A stretch of DNA of 64,000 nucleotides from Sphingomonas hankyongi (GTDB lineage: Bacteria; Pseudomonadota; Alphaproteobacteria; Sphingomonadales; Sphingomonadaceae): NCBI RefSeq assembly GCF_023516575.1, contig NZ_JAMGBE010000002.1, forward strand, positions 372,001 through 436,000, given 5' to 3'. Numbering within the stretch: the stretch's first letter is position 1; each line of letters starts with the position of its first letter. Below, piece by piece: positions 40,410-54,354 of this stretch. The notes under the pieces are model-generated. The model was not told the DNA's origin and made no database searches. It was given only the letters and a program-made list of their open reading frames with translations. The position numbers were made by a program, and so were the translations under genes.

Positions 40410-42125
40410 ATGGCAACTGCGCTTTCCAATAATCGGAAAATGTTTCTTACGACTGCGGGCGTGCTCGTCGTCGGTGTGGCCGCTTATGGTCTCGGTCGGG
40501 TCTATCCGCCGCTCGGACCTAGCGCCGGTACGGTCGCTCCGGCGGAGCGGTACGTCTCGAGCCAGGTTGGCGAAGGCGACGTCACGCTAGGCGACACATC
40601 GGTTCCGCAGCTGATGCAGACCGACGCGTTCCAGGTCATGGTCAAGGATGCCAACTTCCGGCAGCTTGCGAACGACCCGGGATTTGCCGCGCTCGCGTCC
40701 AATCCGGCCGTGATGTCGGCTATTGCCGCCAATCCCGCCCAGTTCTCGGCGCTCGCCAAGGATCCTTCGGCGTTCCATTCGCTGGTTCAGCAAGCGTCGC
40801 AGCTATCGGCTGCGGGCTCGCAGCTCGGTGGTGGCCAGAACGCGGCGCTTGCAGCGATGGCCCAGAATTCGAGCGCGTTTTCGAAGCTGGCGCAATCGCC
40901 CGGCGCATTCTCGGCACTTGCCGGCAATGCCTCGGCGTTCAACGCGCTGAACAACCATCCGGCAGCCTTTGCGGCGATGGCGCAAAACGCGTCGGCGTTC
41001 AGCAAATATGCCGGCAACGTCGCGCAATTCAAAGTCGACGCCGCAAATGGCGCGAACCCCGCGATGTCGGCCAACCAGGCGGCATTTTCGAAGCTCGCGA
41101 ACGATTCCGCGGCGCTGTCCGCGCTCAGCGCGAACAACGGGTCCGCCTTCTCGGCGCTCGGCGCCAACGCCGCGGCGTTCAAGGCGCTGTCGGCCAATGG
41201 TGCGTCGCTCCACAACCTGCAGGTCGCGTCCGGCCTGATGGCGCAGAACGGAGCGGCCTTCCGCTCGCTTGCAAGCAATCCTAGCGCGCTGCAGGCGGCC
41301 GCTCAGTCCGCATTCCAGCTCGGTTCCCACTTGAACTCGGTGGGCGCTCTGAATGCCTCGGCACTGTCGGCGCTATCGGCGAATGCGAGCGCGCTTTCGG
41401 CCCTGTCGGGTAATCCCGCCGCACTTGCGGCGCTTGCCGGCAACGCATCTGCATTCAGTGCCTTGGCAAACCATCCAGCAGCCTTCGCGGCAATGGCGCA
41501 AAACGGGGCGGCATTCTCCAAATATGCCGGCAATGTCGCGAGCTTTAAGACCGCGGCATTGAGCGGCAAGGATCCCGCTATGTCCGCCAATACGGCGGCT
41601 TTCTCGAAGCTTGCCAACGACTCCGCGGCTATGTCGGCGCTCAGCTCCAACAATGGCGCGGCACTGTCGGCGCTCGGTGCGAACGCGAGTGCGTTCCGGC
41701 AGCTGTCGAGTAATGCGGCGTCCTTCCGCAACCTGCAGTCGGCGGCGAGCCTTATCGGCAAGAACCAGTCGGCCTTCGCCAATTTCGCGAAGAATGGCTC
41801 GGCTCTCGCCAACTCTGCGATGGCGGCTTCGAAGTTCAACTCCGCTGCAGGGCTGTCGGCACTTCAGGGTCAGGGTAAGCTGAACAATGCGATGCTGTCG
41901 GCATTGCAGCAGAACGGGGCGGCCCTGTCGGCCATATCGGCCAACCCGGCGGCCTTCTCCGCGCTTGCCAACAACCCTGCGGCACTGTCGGCCCTCGCCC
42001 GCAACGGGAGCGCCTTCTCGGCTCTCTCGAACAATGCGAACTTCCGCGCGCTGGCGGGCAATCCGGCGTTCGGAGCGGCTCTTCGCTATGGCAACGTGGC
42101 GAACGCGGTGAACCAGGCGAACTGA
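40410..42125 (+). CDS. Membrane-anchored protein of Asn/Ala/Phe decapeptide repeats (unknown family)
   Basis: 571 residues. A single hydrophobic helix (residues 11-28, MFLTTAGVLVVGVAAYGLG) without a clear cleavage site should anchor the protein in the inner membrane, with the rest in the periplasm. From about residue 80 almost everything is a run of roughly 45 ten-residue units close to A-N-x-A-A-F-x-A-L-A. Examples are ANPAQFSALA, QSPGAFSALA and NHPAAFAAMA. Phe/Leu recur at fixed positions, so a regular solenoid is likely. A 102-residue block is duplicated (170-271 and 342-443). Cys and Trp appear to be absent. I do not recognise a family. It follows the CHAT operon and precedes a secreted metallopeptidase-like gene. 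Confidence 0.85.
   Translation: MATALSNNRKMFLTTAGVLVVGVAAYGLGRVYPPLGPSAGTVAPAERYVSSQVGEGDVTLGDTSVPQLMQTDAFQVMVKDANFRQLANDPGFAALASNPAVMSAIAANPAQFSALAKDPSAFHSLVQQASQLSAAGSQLGGGQNAALAAMAQNSSAFSKLAQSPGAFSALAGNASAFNALNNHPAAFAAMAQNASAFSKYAGNVAQFKVDAANGANPAMSANQAAFSKLANDSAALSALSANNGSAFSALGANAAAFKALSANGASLHNLQVASGLMAQNGAAFRSLASNPSALQAAAQSAFQLGSHLNSVGALNASALSALSANASALSALSGNPAALAALAGNASAFSALANHPAAFAAMAQNGAAFSKYAGNVASFKTAALSGKDPAMSANTAAFSKLANDSAAMSALSSNNGAALSALGANASAFRQLSSNAASFRNLQSAASLIGKNQSAFANFAKNGSALANSAMAASKFNSAAGLSALQGQGKLNNAMLSALQQNGAALSAISANPAAFSALANNPAALSALARNGSAFSALSNNANFRALAGNPAFGAALRYGNVANAVNQAN
40917..41738 (+). repeat. 306-bp duplicated block inside the decapeptide-repeat gene
   Basis: Copy 1 is 40917-41222, copy 2 is 41433-41738; both are 306 bases and 516 bases apart. 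Both encode a block running from LAGNASAF, through HPAAFAAMAQN, AFSKYAGNV and AFSKLANDSAA, to NLQ. Copies differ at many codons, so the duplication is not recent. Confidence 0.8.
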
Positions 42126-42161
42126 CGCGTAAGCCGCCGCTAGGCGGTGTTTGGGGGGCTG

Positions 42162-45100
42162 ATGAGGGGGAACGGGCAACCGCGGCGGGCGGTGTCGAGC
42201 ATCGTTGCGTCGCTGCTGCTCGGCTCTGCTTCAGCTGCTTTCGCGCAGCAGGCGCCGGAATCCCCTCCCCCTCAGCCCGACACAACCACGGTCGTCGAGC
42301 CGCAGCCCCAGCCGGGAACGCCTGAATCCGAGGAGCCTGCCCCCAAAGAGACGGCCAAGAAAGAAGGGCCGGCGCACGTTCCGCCGGATGCGTCGGGGAT
42401 TGACCTCACCACCCTCGAAACCAAAGACCTCGATCTTCTCTATTTCGACCCGGTCCAGACCTATCTGACGCCGTATATCGCGCGCGCTTATGAGAATGCG
42501 CTGAATTTCCACAAGAAGACCTTCCAGTGGGAGCCGTGGGAGAAGACCACTACCCTGCTCAAGGACTTCAGCGATTATGCGAATGCCGGCGCGCGCGCGT
42601 CGCCGAACAACACGGTGCTGATCGATGTCGCGCCGTTGTCGCTGAGCATGGAGACGTTCAGTCCAGGCGAGCGCTTCTTCACCATCGTGAACCACGAGAT
42701 GGCGCACGTCGCGCAGATGGACGTGTGGAACAAGCGCGACGCCTCATGGCGCCGTTTCTTCCACGGCAAGGTTTCGCCAATCCAGGAGCACCCGGAATCC
42801 ATTTTCTATAACTATCTGGTGACCCCGCGCGTGAACACGCCGCGCTGGTATCTGGAAGGCGGCGCGGTCTTCTTCGAAACATGGATGTCCGGCGGGCTCG
42901 GACGCGGCCAGGGCGGCTATGACGAAATGGTCTGGCGCGCCAAGGTTCGCGACGACGACAAGTTCTACTCGCCGCTCGGACTCGAATCCGAAGGGACCGC
43001 GGTCGACTTCCAGGTCGGCGTGAACGACTATCTCTACGGTACGCGGTTCATGTCCTACCTCGCGCTCAAGTTCGGGCCGGACAAGTTCGTCGAATGGCAA
43101 AGCCGAAGGGAGGGCAGCAAGGCGTTCTACGCCACGCAGTTCAAGCATGTGTTCGGGCGTCGCCTGAACGACGTGTGGAACGAATGGATCGCGTACGAGC
43201 ACGAATATCAGAAGGCCAATCTCGCCAGGCTCGCCCAATATCCGCTGACCGAAACGGTTAAGCTCAGCCCCAAGGGTCTCGGGTCGATGTCGCGAGGCTA
43301 TGTCGACGAGAAGACCAACAGCCTCATCGCGGCCTTTCGTTATCCGGGGACCATCGGATTCATCGGCCGGATGGACCTTGCCACGGGCAAGCTGACGAAG
43401 CTCCAGGAAATCAAGGGCATGATGCTGTACAAGGTGACCAGCGTCGCCTTCGATCCGGATGCCCGCACCGCTTATTACACCGAAGACAATTACGCATTCC
43501 GCGACATCATCGCCGTCAACGTCGACACCGGCCGCAAGCGCATGCTGCTGAGGGACGCGCGGATCGGCGATTTCGTGCTGAACCCCGTGGACAAGTCGAT
43601 CTGGGGCATCCGGCACGAAAACGGCCTGGCCACGATCGTCCGCATCCCGCCGCCCTACGCTGGCTTCAACCAGATGCACACGTTCAACTATGGCCAGGTC
43701 CCGTTCGATCTCGACATCTCGCGCGACGGCACGAAGCTTTCGGCATCTTTTGGCGAGATAAACGGGACGCAGTCGGTCCGCGTGTGGGACGTCGCCAGCC
43801 TGGCGCCAGAAGTCGAGCCGGTGGAGATTTCCCGGCTCGATATGCCGCCCTCGACCCCCGAGGGCTTCGTCTTCGCTCCAGACGGGAAGTCGCTTTACGG
43901 GACGTCCTATTATACCGGTGTTTCCAACGTATTCCGCTTCGACATCGAAACGAAGAAGTTTGAGGCGCTGAGCAACGCCTCTACCGGTTTCTTCCGGCCG
44001 ATGCCGCAACCCGACGGCTCGCTGATCGCCTACGAATATAGCGGCCAGGGGCTACAGCCCGTCCGCTTCACGCCGCAGGTCCGCGACGATCTCGCCACTG
44101 TCGAATTCCTCGGCACCAAGGTCGTGAAGGAACGGCCGGAGCTCAAGGAATGGGGCGTCGGTTCGCCCGCCAAGATCGACCTGGATTCGATGATCACCGC
44201 GCGGAGCAAGTACAACAGCTCGCGCCGCATGAAGCTCGCCGGCATGTATCCCATGGTGCAAGGCTACAAAGGCGCGGTCTCACCGGGATATTTCATTCAT
44301 TTCGAAGACCCGCTGCAGTTCCGCCAGGTCAATATCGACCTTTCCGTCTCCCCATTCGACCAGATGCCCGACGGGGAGCGCCTGCACGCCAAGCTCCAGT
44401 TCAAGACGCTCAACTGGAACCTTCGCTATTTCCACAATGCGGCGGATTTTTACGACATCTTCGGGCCGGTCGAGCGGAGCCGCAAAGGCAATGCGCTCAT
44501 CGCCGAGTACAACAAGACCACGATCTACGATCCGCCGCGGCAGCTCGACCTGTTCGCGACCGGAGCTGTTTTCCTTGGCCTAGAGCGGCTGCCGACAGCC
44601 CAGAACATTCCAAGCCCCGAGAATATTTTCTCGCTGGAGGCCGGCGCCAAATATACCAACACCCGCAAGGCGCTCGGCGGCGTCGATCACGAAAAAGGCA
44701 TTGCCTGGCGCGCGATAACGAACCTCGATTTCGCGGAGGAGCATTTCTACCCGAAGATCCACGGCGGCATCGATTATGGCGTGCCGCTTCCATTCCCCAA
44801 CAGCTCCGCATGGATTTATGCGCACGCGGGCGCTGCCTGGGGCCAGAAGCTCAGCCCGCTCGCCGCCTTCTACTTCGGATCCTTCCGCAACAACTATGTC
44901 GATGAGCGTCCCGAGAAGCGCTACCGGGAGGAAGAAAGCTTCCCCGGCTTCGAGATCGACGAGATCGCAGCGCGCCGGTTCGGCAAGCTGACCGCCGAGA
45001 TCAATCTGCCTCCGATCCGCTTCGCCGAGGTCGGCACCCCGGCATTTTACCTGAGCCATTTACGTCCGGCAGTTTTCGCCAGCGGAATGCTCACCGAGGA

Positions 45101-45266
45101 TCCCGAAGGCGAAGGCCATACCTATTTGAGCGCTGGCGCGCAGCTCGACCTGAACTTCAACGTCGCGATGCGATTGCCGATGATTTTCTCCGTCGGAGCC
45201 GCCGGCGGCTGGGCCGATGGCGACTACCGCAAGACAGAGTGGCTTGCGTCTCTCAAGATCATGTAG
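42162..45266 (+). CDS. Secreted HExxH metallopeptidase-like / beta-propeller / outer-membrane barrel protein
   Basis: 1034 residues from ATG 42162 (GTG 42147 is the alternative). The signal peptide ends ASAAFAQ, then a Pro/Glu-rich linker. An N-terminal gluzincin-like domain has the zinc motif NHEMAHVAQ (His178, Glu179, His182). A distant third ligand is likely, Glu232 in WYLEGGAVFFETW, as in M1-type and related peptidases. A propeller-like middle follows, with SPKGLGSMSRGYVDEKTN, DISRDGTKLSASFGE and FAPDGKSLYGTSYY. The last 350 residues look like an outer-membrane barrel (alternating aromatic strands, e.g. FKTLNWNLRYFHNAADFYDI), ending in a short Lys-Ile-Met. The combination suggests a surface-tethered protease. 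It lies 36 bases after the repeat-protein gene. Confidence 0.7.
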   Translation: MRGNGQPRRAVSSIVASLLLGSASAAFAQQAPESPPPQPDTTTVVEPQPQPGTPESEEPAPKETAKKEGPAHVPPDASGIDLTTLETKDLDLLYFDPVQTYLTPYIARAYENALNFHKKTFQWEPWEKTTTLLKDFSDYANAGARASPNNTVLIDVAPLSLSMETFSPGERFFTIVNHEMAHVAQMDVWNKRDASWRRFFHGKVSPIQEHPESIFYNYLVTPRVNTPRWYLEGGAVFFETWMSGGLGRGQGGYDEMVWRAKVRDDDKFYSPLGLESEGTAVDFQVGVNDYLYGTRFMSYLALKFGPDKFVEWQSRREGSKAFYATQFKHVFGRRLNDVWNEWIAYEHEYQKANLARLAQYPLTETVKLSPKGLGSMSRGYVDEKTNSLIAAFRYPGTIGFIGRMDLATGKLTKLQEIKGMMLYKVTSVAFDPDARTAYYTEDNYAFRDIIAVNVDTGRKRMLLRDARIGDFVLNPVDKSIWGIRHENGLATIVRIPPPYAGFNQMHTFNYGQVPFDLDISRDGTKLSASFGEINGTQSVRVWDVASLAPEVEPVEISRLDMPPSTPEGFVFAPDGKSLYGTSYYTGVSNVFRFDIETKKFEALSNASTGFFRPMPQPDGSLIAYEYSGQGLQPVRFTPQVRDDLATVEFLGTKVVKERPELKEWGVGSPAKIDLDSMITARSKYNSSRRMKLAGMYPMVQGYKGAVSPGYFIHFEDPLQFRQVNIDLSVSPFDQMPDGERLHAKLQFKTLNWNLRYFHNAADFYDIFGPVERSRKGNALIAEYNKTTIYDPPRQLDLFATGAVFLGLERLPTAQNIPSPENIFSLEAGAKYTNTRKALGGVDHEKGIAWRAITNLDFAEEHFYPKIHGGIDYGVPLPFPNSSAWIYAHAGAAWGQKLSPLAAFYFGSFRNNYVDERPEKRYREEESFPGFEIDEIAARRFGKLTAEINLPPIRFAEVGTPAFYLSHLRPAVFASGMLTEDPEGEGHTYLSAGAQLDLNFNVAMRLPMIFSVGAAGGWADGDYRKTEWLASLKIM

Positions 45267-45280
45267 CTTAACTGTCGTCG

Positions 45281-46351
45281 ATGCTCGCTATTCAAGCCGC
45301 GCACTGGGCACTGGCTCTGGTCCCCGTCCTGATTCTCCTCGTCCTGTTCGTGTGGTTCGACGCGTTCAAGCTGATGAGCTTCCGCGAGATCATCCTGTTG
45401 CTGGCGCTCGGCGGCGTCGCCGGCATCGCCGTTTATCCGATCAGCGGCCGGCTGATCGATGCATTGCCGATCGGCTTTTCGAATTACAGCCGGTTCCTGG
45501 CGCCCTGGATCGAGGAAGCGTTCAAGGCCGCGAGCATCATCCTGCTCTTCGGGTTCAACCGCATTGGCTACAAGCTCGACGCGGTCATCTCCGGCTTCGC
45601 GATCGGCGCAGGCTTCTCCGTCGTCGAGAACATCATCTACCTGACAATTTATCCGGATTACGGAGCCAGCACCTGGCTCGTGCGCGGTCTCGGCACCGCG
45701 GTCATGCACGGGACCACGCTCGCGATCTTCGCTGCCATCGCGCACGAGCTGGCGGAGCGCGAGACGCGCGAGGCTGCGGGCGACTTCGATTTCAGCCCAT
45801 GGTGGTTCGTGCCCGGCTTCTTCCTCGCGGTCGCGATCCACATGGTCTTCAACCAGTTCCCCGACCGCCCGCTTCTCGCCATGCTCGGCGCGGCGATGTT
45901 CGCGCCGATCGCGATCGTTGCGATCTTCAGTTTCGGCACGGCTGAGGCGCAGTCATGGCTGGTGGCGGAACGCGCCGAGCACAAGGCCCAGCTCGAAACC
46001 CTGCGCGCGGGCAAGTGGCCTGACTCAACCTATGGCAAGAAGATCGCGACCCTGAGCGAGCGACTTGGTGCCGACGCGACGACCCGCATCCGCCGCTATT
46101 GGGAGCTCCAGGCCTATCTCGTTGGCGAAGCCGAGGAGACGCTGCTGGAGGAAGCCGCCGGCGACGCTGAATATGATCCCGCGGAAATACGCGCGGCTTT
46201 CGCCGAGCTCGACGAGCTTCGCGGAACGCTCGGAGCCGGCACCTATGCCGAGCTTAAGAGGCTCCTGCCCTTCAGCCGCAATGACTATTGGGAAGTTGAC
46301 GAACTGCGCCAGCGCTTGCGATCCGACGCGGCGCGCGGCAAAAACATATAA
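45281..46351 (+). CDS. PrsW-family intramembrane metalloprotease
   Basis: 356-residue inner-membrane protein with about eight helices and a cytoplasmic C-terminal tail of about 130 residues (charged, coiled coil). PrsW signatures are APWIEEAFKAASI (catalytic Glu pair), GFAIGAGFSVVENIIYL, TAVMHGTTLAIFAAIAHEL and AIHMVFNQF (metal histidines). Bacillus PrsW performs site-1 cleavage of the anti-sigma factor RsiW; other members are less defined. No anti-sigma factor is nearby. The gene follows the metallopeptidase-like gene by 14 bases and is probably co-transcribed with it. Confidence 0.85.
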   Translation: MLAIQAAHWALALVPVLILLVLFVWFDAFKLMSFREIILLLALGGVAGIAVYPISGRLIDALPIGFSNYSRFLAPWIEEAFKAASIILLFGFNRIGYKLDAVISGFAIGAGFSVVENIIYLTIYPDYGASTWLVRGLGTAVMHGTTLAIFAAIAHELAERETREAAGDFDFSPWWFVPGFFLAVAIHMVFNQFPDRPLLAMLGAAMFAPIAIVAIFSFGTAEAQSWLVAERAEHKAQLETLRAGKWPDSTYGKKIATLSERLGADATTRIRRYWELQAYLVGEAEETLLEEAAGDAEYDPAEIRAAFAELDELRGTLGAGTYAELKRLLPFSRNDYWEVDELRQRLRSDAARGKNI

Positions 46352-46367
46352 AGAACGGATGCAATTT

Positions 46368-46429
46368 TAAGCGAGCGGAAACCAATCGCTTAGAATATAA
46401 CGACTTGAGATGGCGGCCGGGGGGCCGCC
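46368..46429 (+). other. Two hairpins between prsW-like gene and kinase operon
   Basis: TAAGCGA (46368-46374) pairs with TCGCTTA (46386-46392). GGCGGCC (46412-46418) pairs with GGCCGCC (46423-46429) around GGGG. Neither is followed by a T-run. They may end the upstream transcript or shape the kinase leader. Confidence 0.4.
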
Positions 46430-46474
46430 GATGTGCAACCTGGGTGGGGGGAGAAGAGCCACACGGAGACCTAA

Positions 46475-51850
<5,376 letters not shown>

Positions 51851-51852
51851 CG

Positions 51853-53928
51853 ATGAACCGGGAGGTGGGAGAAATCCCCGTCCCGCGGCGGGCGGAGGAG
51901 CCTGAACGCGCCACCGTCGAGGGGACGGAGCGTGCGCGCGTCCTCCTCGTCGACGACGACGAGCGCAACCTGCTCGCGGTCGCAACGGTGCTCGAGGATC
52001 TTGGGGAAGTCGTGCTGGCGCGCTCCGGCGAAGAAGCCCTGCGGCATCTTCTCAAGGGCGAGTTCGCGGTCATTCTCCTCGACGTCTACATGCCTGGAAT
52101 GGACGGCTACGAGACCGCCCAGATCATCCGCAATCGCGACCAGACCAAGGGCATTCCCATCGTCTTCCTGTCGGCCGTGAACAAGGAGGCCGAGCATCTG
52201 CTGCGCGGCTATTCGATGGGCGCGGTCGACTATGTCTTCAAGCCGGTCGACCCCGTGATCCTGCGTTCCAAGGTTACCGTGTTTGTCGATCTGTTCGAGA
52301 AGACGAAGGAGATCGAGCGCAAGGCGCAGCAGGAACAGGCGCTGCTCGATGAGAATCTGCGCGCCAATGCCGAGCGCTTGCGAGCAGAGCAGGAATTGCG
52401 CCGCGCCGAACAAAGGCAATCGGCGATCATTCAATCGCTCCCGATGCTGCTGTACCTTGAGCCCTACGATGGCGGGCCCCGGCTCCCCCATTTCGTCAGC
52501 GGCGACTTCAAGGGCATTACCGGGTTCGAGCTCGAGGAGGTTGCGGAAAAGCCCAACGTCTGGATCGAGCGCCTGCACCCCGACGATCGCGACCGCACTC
52601 TCGCGGGAATGGAAGCGCGGCGGCGCAGCGGCCGATCCTCGATCGAGTATCGCTGGCTGTGTGGCGACGGGAACTACAAGCATTTCCTGGATCAGGCGGT
52701 GCTGCTCAAGGATGCAGACGGCCGGCCGCTGGAGTTCGCGGGGACTCTGACGGACATCAGCGAGCAGCGTTCGCTGGAGAGCCAGCTTGTCCAGGCGCAG
52801 AAGATGGATGCGATCGGCAAGCTGACCGGCGGCATCGCGCACGACTTCAACAATCTGCTGGCGGCCGTCATCGGCGGATTGAGCCTGATCGAGCGCCGCG
52901 CAGTGCTCGAAGAGGAACAACTTCGGATCCTCGGCATGACAAAGCGCGCGGCGGAGCAAGGGACCGAGCTCGTTCGGCGGCTGCTTGCCTTCGCCCGGCG
53001 CCAGAACCTCGAACCGCACCCGATCAACCTTCGCGCGCTTAAGGATGCCGTTGCCGACCTCCTGATCCACACGCTCGGCGGCCTGGTGGAGATCGAGTGG
53101 AGCATAGATGAGGACGTGTGGGACGCATTTGCCGATCAGACGCAGCTTGAGCTCGCGCTCGTCAACCTGATCATCAACGCGCGCGATGCAATGCCCGCCG
53201 GCGGCACGGTCACGATTGCAGCGGAAAATCGACAAGCCGCCGACGACGAACTGCCCGGGATCGCGGCGGGGGAATTCGTCCGCCTCGCCGTCACCGACAC
53301 GGGTACCGGCATATCGCCGGAAGACCTCGAAAAGGTCATGGAGCCGTTCTTCACCACCAAGGAGGTCGGCAAGGGCAGCGGCCTGGGCCTCAGCATGGTC
53401 TATGGCTTCGCCAAGCAATCGAACGGCTTCTTCCATATCGGCAGTGAGCTTGGGCGGGGAACGACCGCGGAGCTTTGGCTGCCGCGAGCGCCGGCAAATG
53501 CCTCGACCACGACGGCCACGCCGCCGAAGCAGGCGCGGCGCGCCTCGATCCGCAAGCTGCAGATCCTGCTCGTCGACGACCACGATCAGGTCCGAAGCAC
53601 GACAGCGGCGTTGCTTGAAGATCGCGGTCATCGCGTGGTGCAGGCGGCGAACGGTTCCGACGCACTGGTCGCAATGCGAAACGCCGGTTGCAATTTCGAC
53701 CTGCTGATCAGCGATTATGCGATGCCGCAACTGTCAGGCACCGATTTCCTCCGGGAGGCGCGGGCCCTCTGCCCCGCCATTCCGGGCCTCATCATCACCG
53801 GCTACGCGCAGGCCGATGCGATCAGCGACCGGCCCGAGGGCGTCCACATTTTGCTCAAGCCCTTCACGGAAACCGCGCTCGACGCGGCCATTGAAGAGGC
53901 ATGCCGCAGGGCGGCCGTTGCCCTTTAA
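51853..53928 (+). CDS. Hybrid histidine kinase REC-PAS-HisKA-HATPase-REC
   Basis: 691-residue soluble kinase. The N-terminal receiver domain (30-150) has [14 protein letters not shown] and [17 protein letters not shown] coiled coil is followed by a PAS domain with PAC motif ([33 protein letters not shown]). HisKA has His330 in [18 protein letters not shown]. The ATPase domain has [25 protein letters not shown] and [13 protein letters not shown]. The C-terminal receiver domain (from about 575) has Asp in [13 protein letters not shown]. It begins two bases after the multi-HAMP kinase, so the two probably form a relay. No DNA-binding output domain is present. Confidence 0.92.
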   Translation: MNREVGEIPVPRRAEEPERATVEGTERARVLLVDDDERNLLAVATVLEDLGEVVLARSGEEALRHLLKGEFAVILLDVYMPGMDGYETAQIIRNRDQTKGIPIVFLSAVNKEAEHLLRGYSMGAVDYVFKPVDPVILRSKVTVFVDLFEKTKEIERKAQQEQALLDENLRANAERLRAEQELRRAEQRQSAIIQSLPMLLYLEPYDGGPRLPHFVSGDFKGITGFELEEVAEKPNVWIERLHPDDRDRTLAGMEARRRSGRSSIEYRWLCGDGNYKHFLDQAVLLKDADGRPLEFAGTLTDISEQRSLESQLVQAQKMDAIGKLTGGIAHDFNNLLAAVIGGLSLIERRAVLEEEQLRILGMTKRAAEQGTELVRRLLAFARRQNLEPHPINLRALKDAVADLLIHTLGGLVEIEWSIDEDVWDAFADQTQLELALVNLIINARDAMPAGGTVTIAAENRQAADDELPGIAAGEFVRLAVTDTGTGISPEDLEKVMEPFFTTKEVGKGSGLGLSMVYGFAKQSNGFFHIGSELGRGTTAELWLPRAPANASTTTATPPKQARRASIRKLQILLVDDHDQVRSTTAALLEDRGHRVVQAANGSDALVAMRNAGCNFDLLISDYAMPQLSGTDFLREARALCPAIPGLIITGYAQADAISDRPEGVHILLKPFTETALDAAIEEACRRAAVAL

Positions 53929-54036
53929 CAACGTGCTGGTGGTTTACAGCGGATCGCGTCTCAGTTGCGGCCAACCGTGCAACCCAAACCTATGTTACTA
54001 GTTTAATGGCGGAATCTCGCCAATTGAGGACGGATT

Positions 54037-54252
54037 GTGAGTGACCCAAACGCTTCGCAAGAAGCGCAGATCGAGGATGCGAGCGCCAAGCTCAGCGAAG
54101 GACTGAAGACCTGCCGATCGGTAGTCGAGAACTACCGAAGCATGATCGGCGGGCGCCAGGCCGCGAACGACTTCGAACGAACGGCCGCGGCCAACGACGA
54201 CATCTCGATCACCGGGGAAGAGCCGGACGAATCCGACAGCATTCCGCTTTAA
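54037..54252 (+). CDS. Small acidic hypothetical protein, 71 aa
   Basis: Starts at GTG 54037 with GAGGA 6 bases upstream. The product is soluble and acidic: VSDPNASQEAQIEDASAKLS, a predicted helix with LKTCRSVVENYRSMI, and a disordered tail DISITGEEPDESDSIPL. It lies 108 bases downstream of the kinase pair on the same strand. Unknown family; it could be a small regulator of the kinases, but only position supports this. Confidence 0.6.
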   Translation: MSDPNASQEAQIEDASAKLSEGLKTCRSVVENYRSMIGGRQAANDFERTAAANDDISITGEEPDESDSIPL

Positions 54253-54354
54253 GTGGCTGCCAAAAGCGCCGGCTGACGCCAGGGCACGCCGCCGCGGTCG
54301 CCTGTACCGCTGATCGTGGTGTTTGATGCGCGGCGCGCCGGTCTTGCTCGGTTC

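Noticed and set aside
40410-42125. Decapeptide protein as a pentapeptide-repeat protein
   Set aside because: Phe and Leu recur every ten residues in different five-residue halves, so the A(D/N)LXX pattern does not hold.
54007-54022. TGGCG/CGCCA hairpin before the 71-residue gene
   Set aside because: Five-base stem only, common at this GC content, and no T-run.
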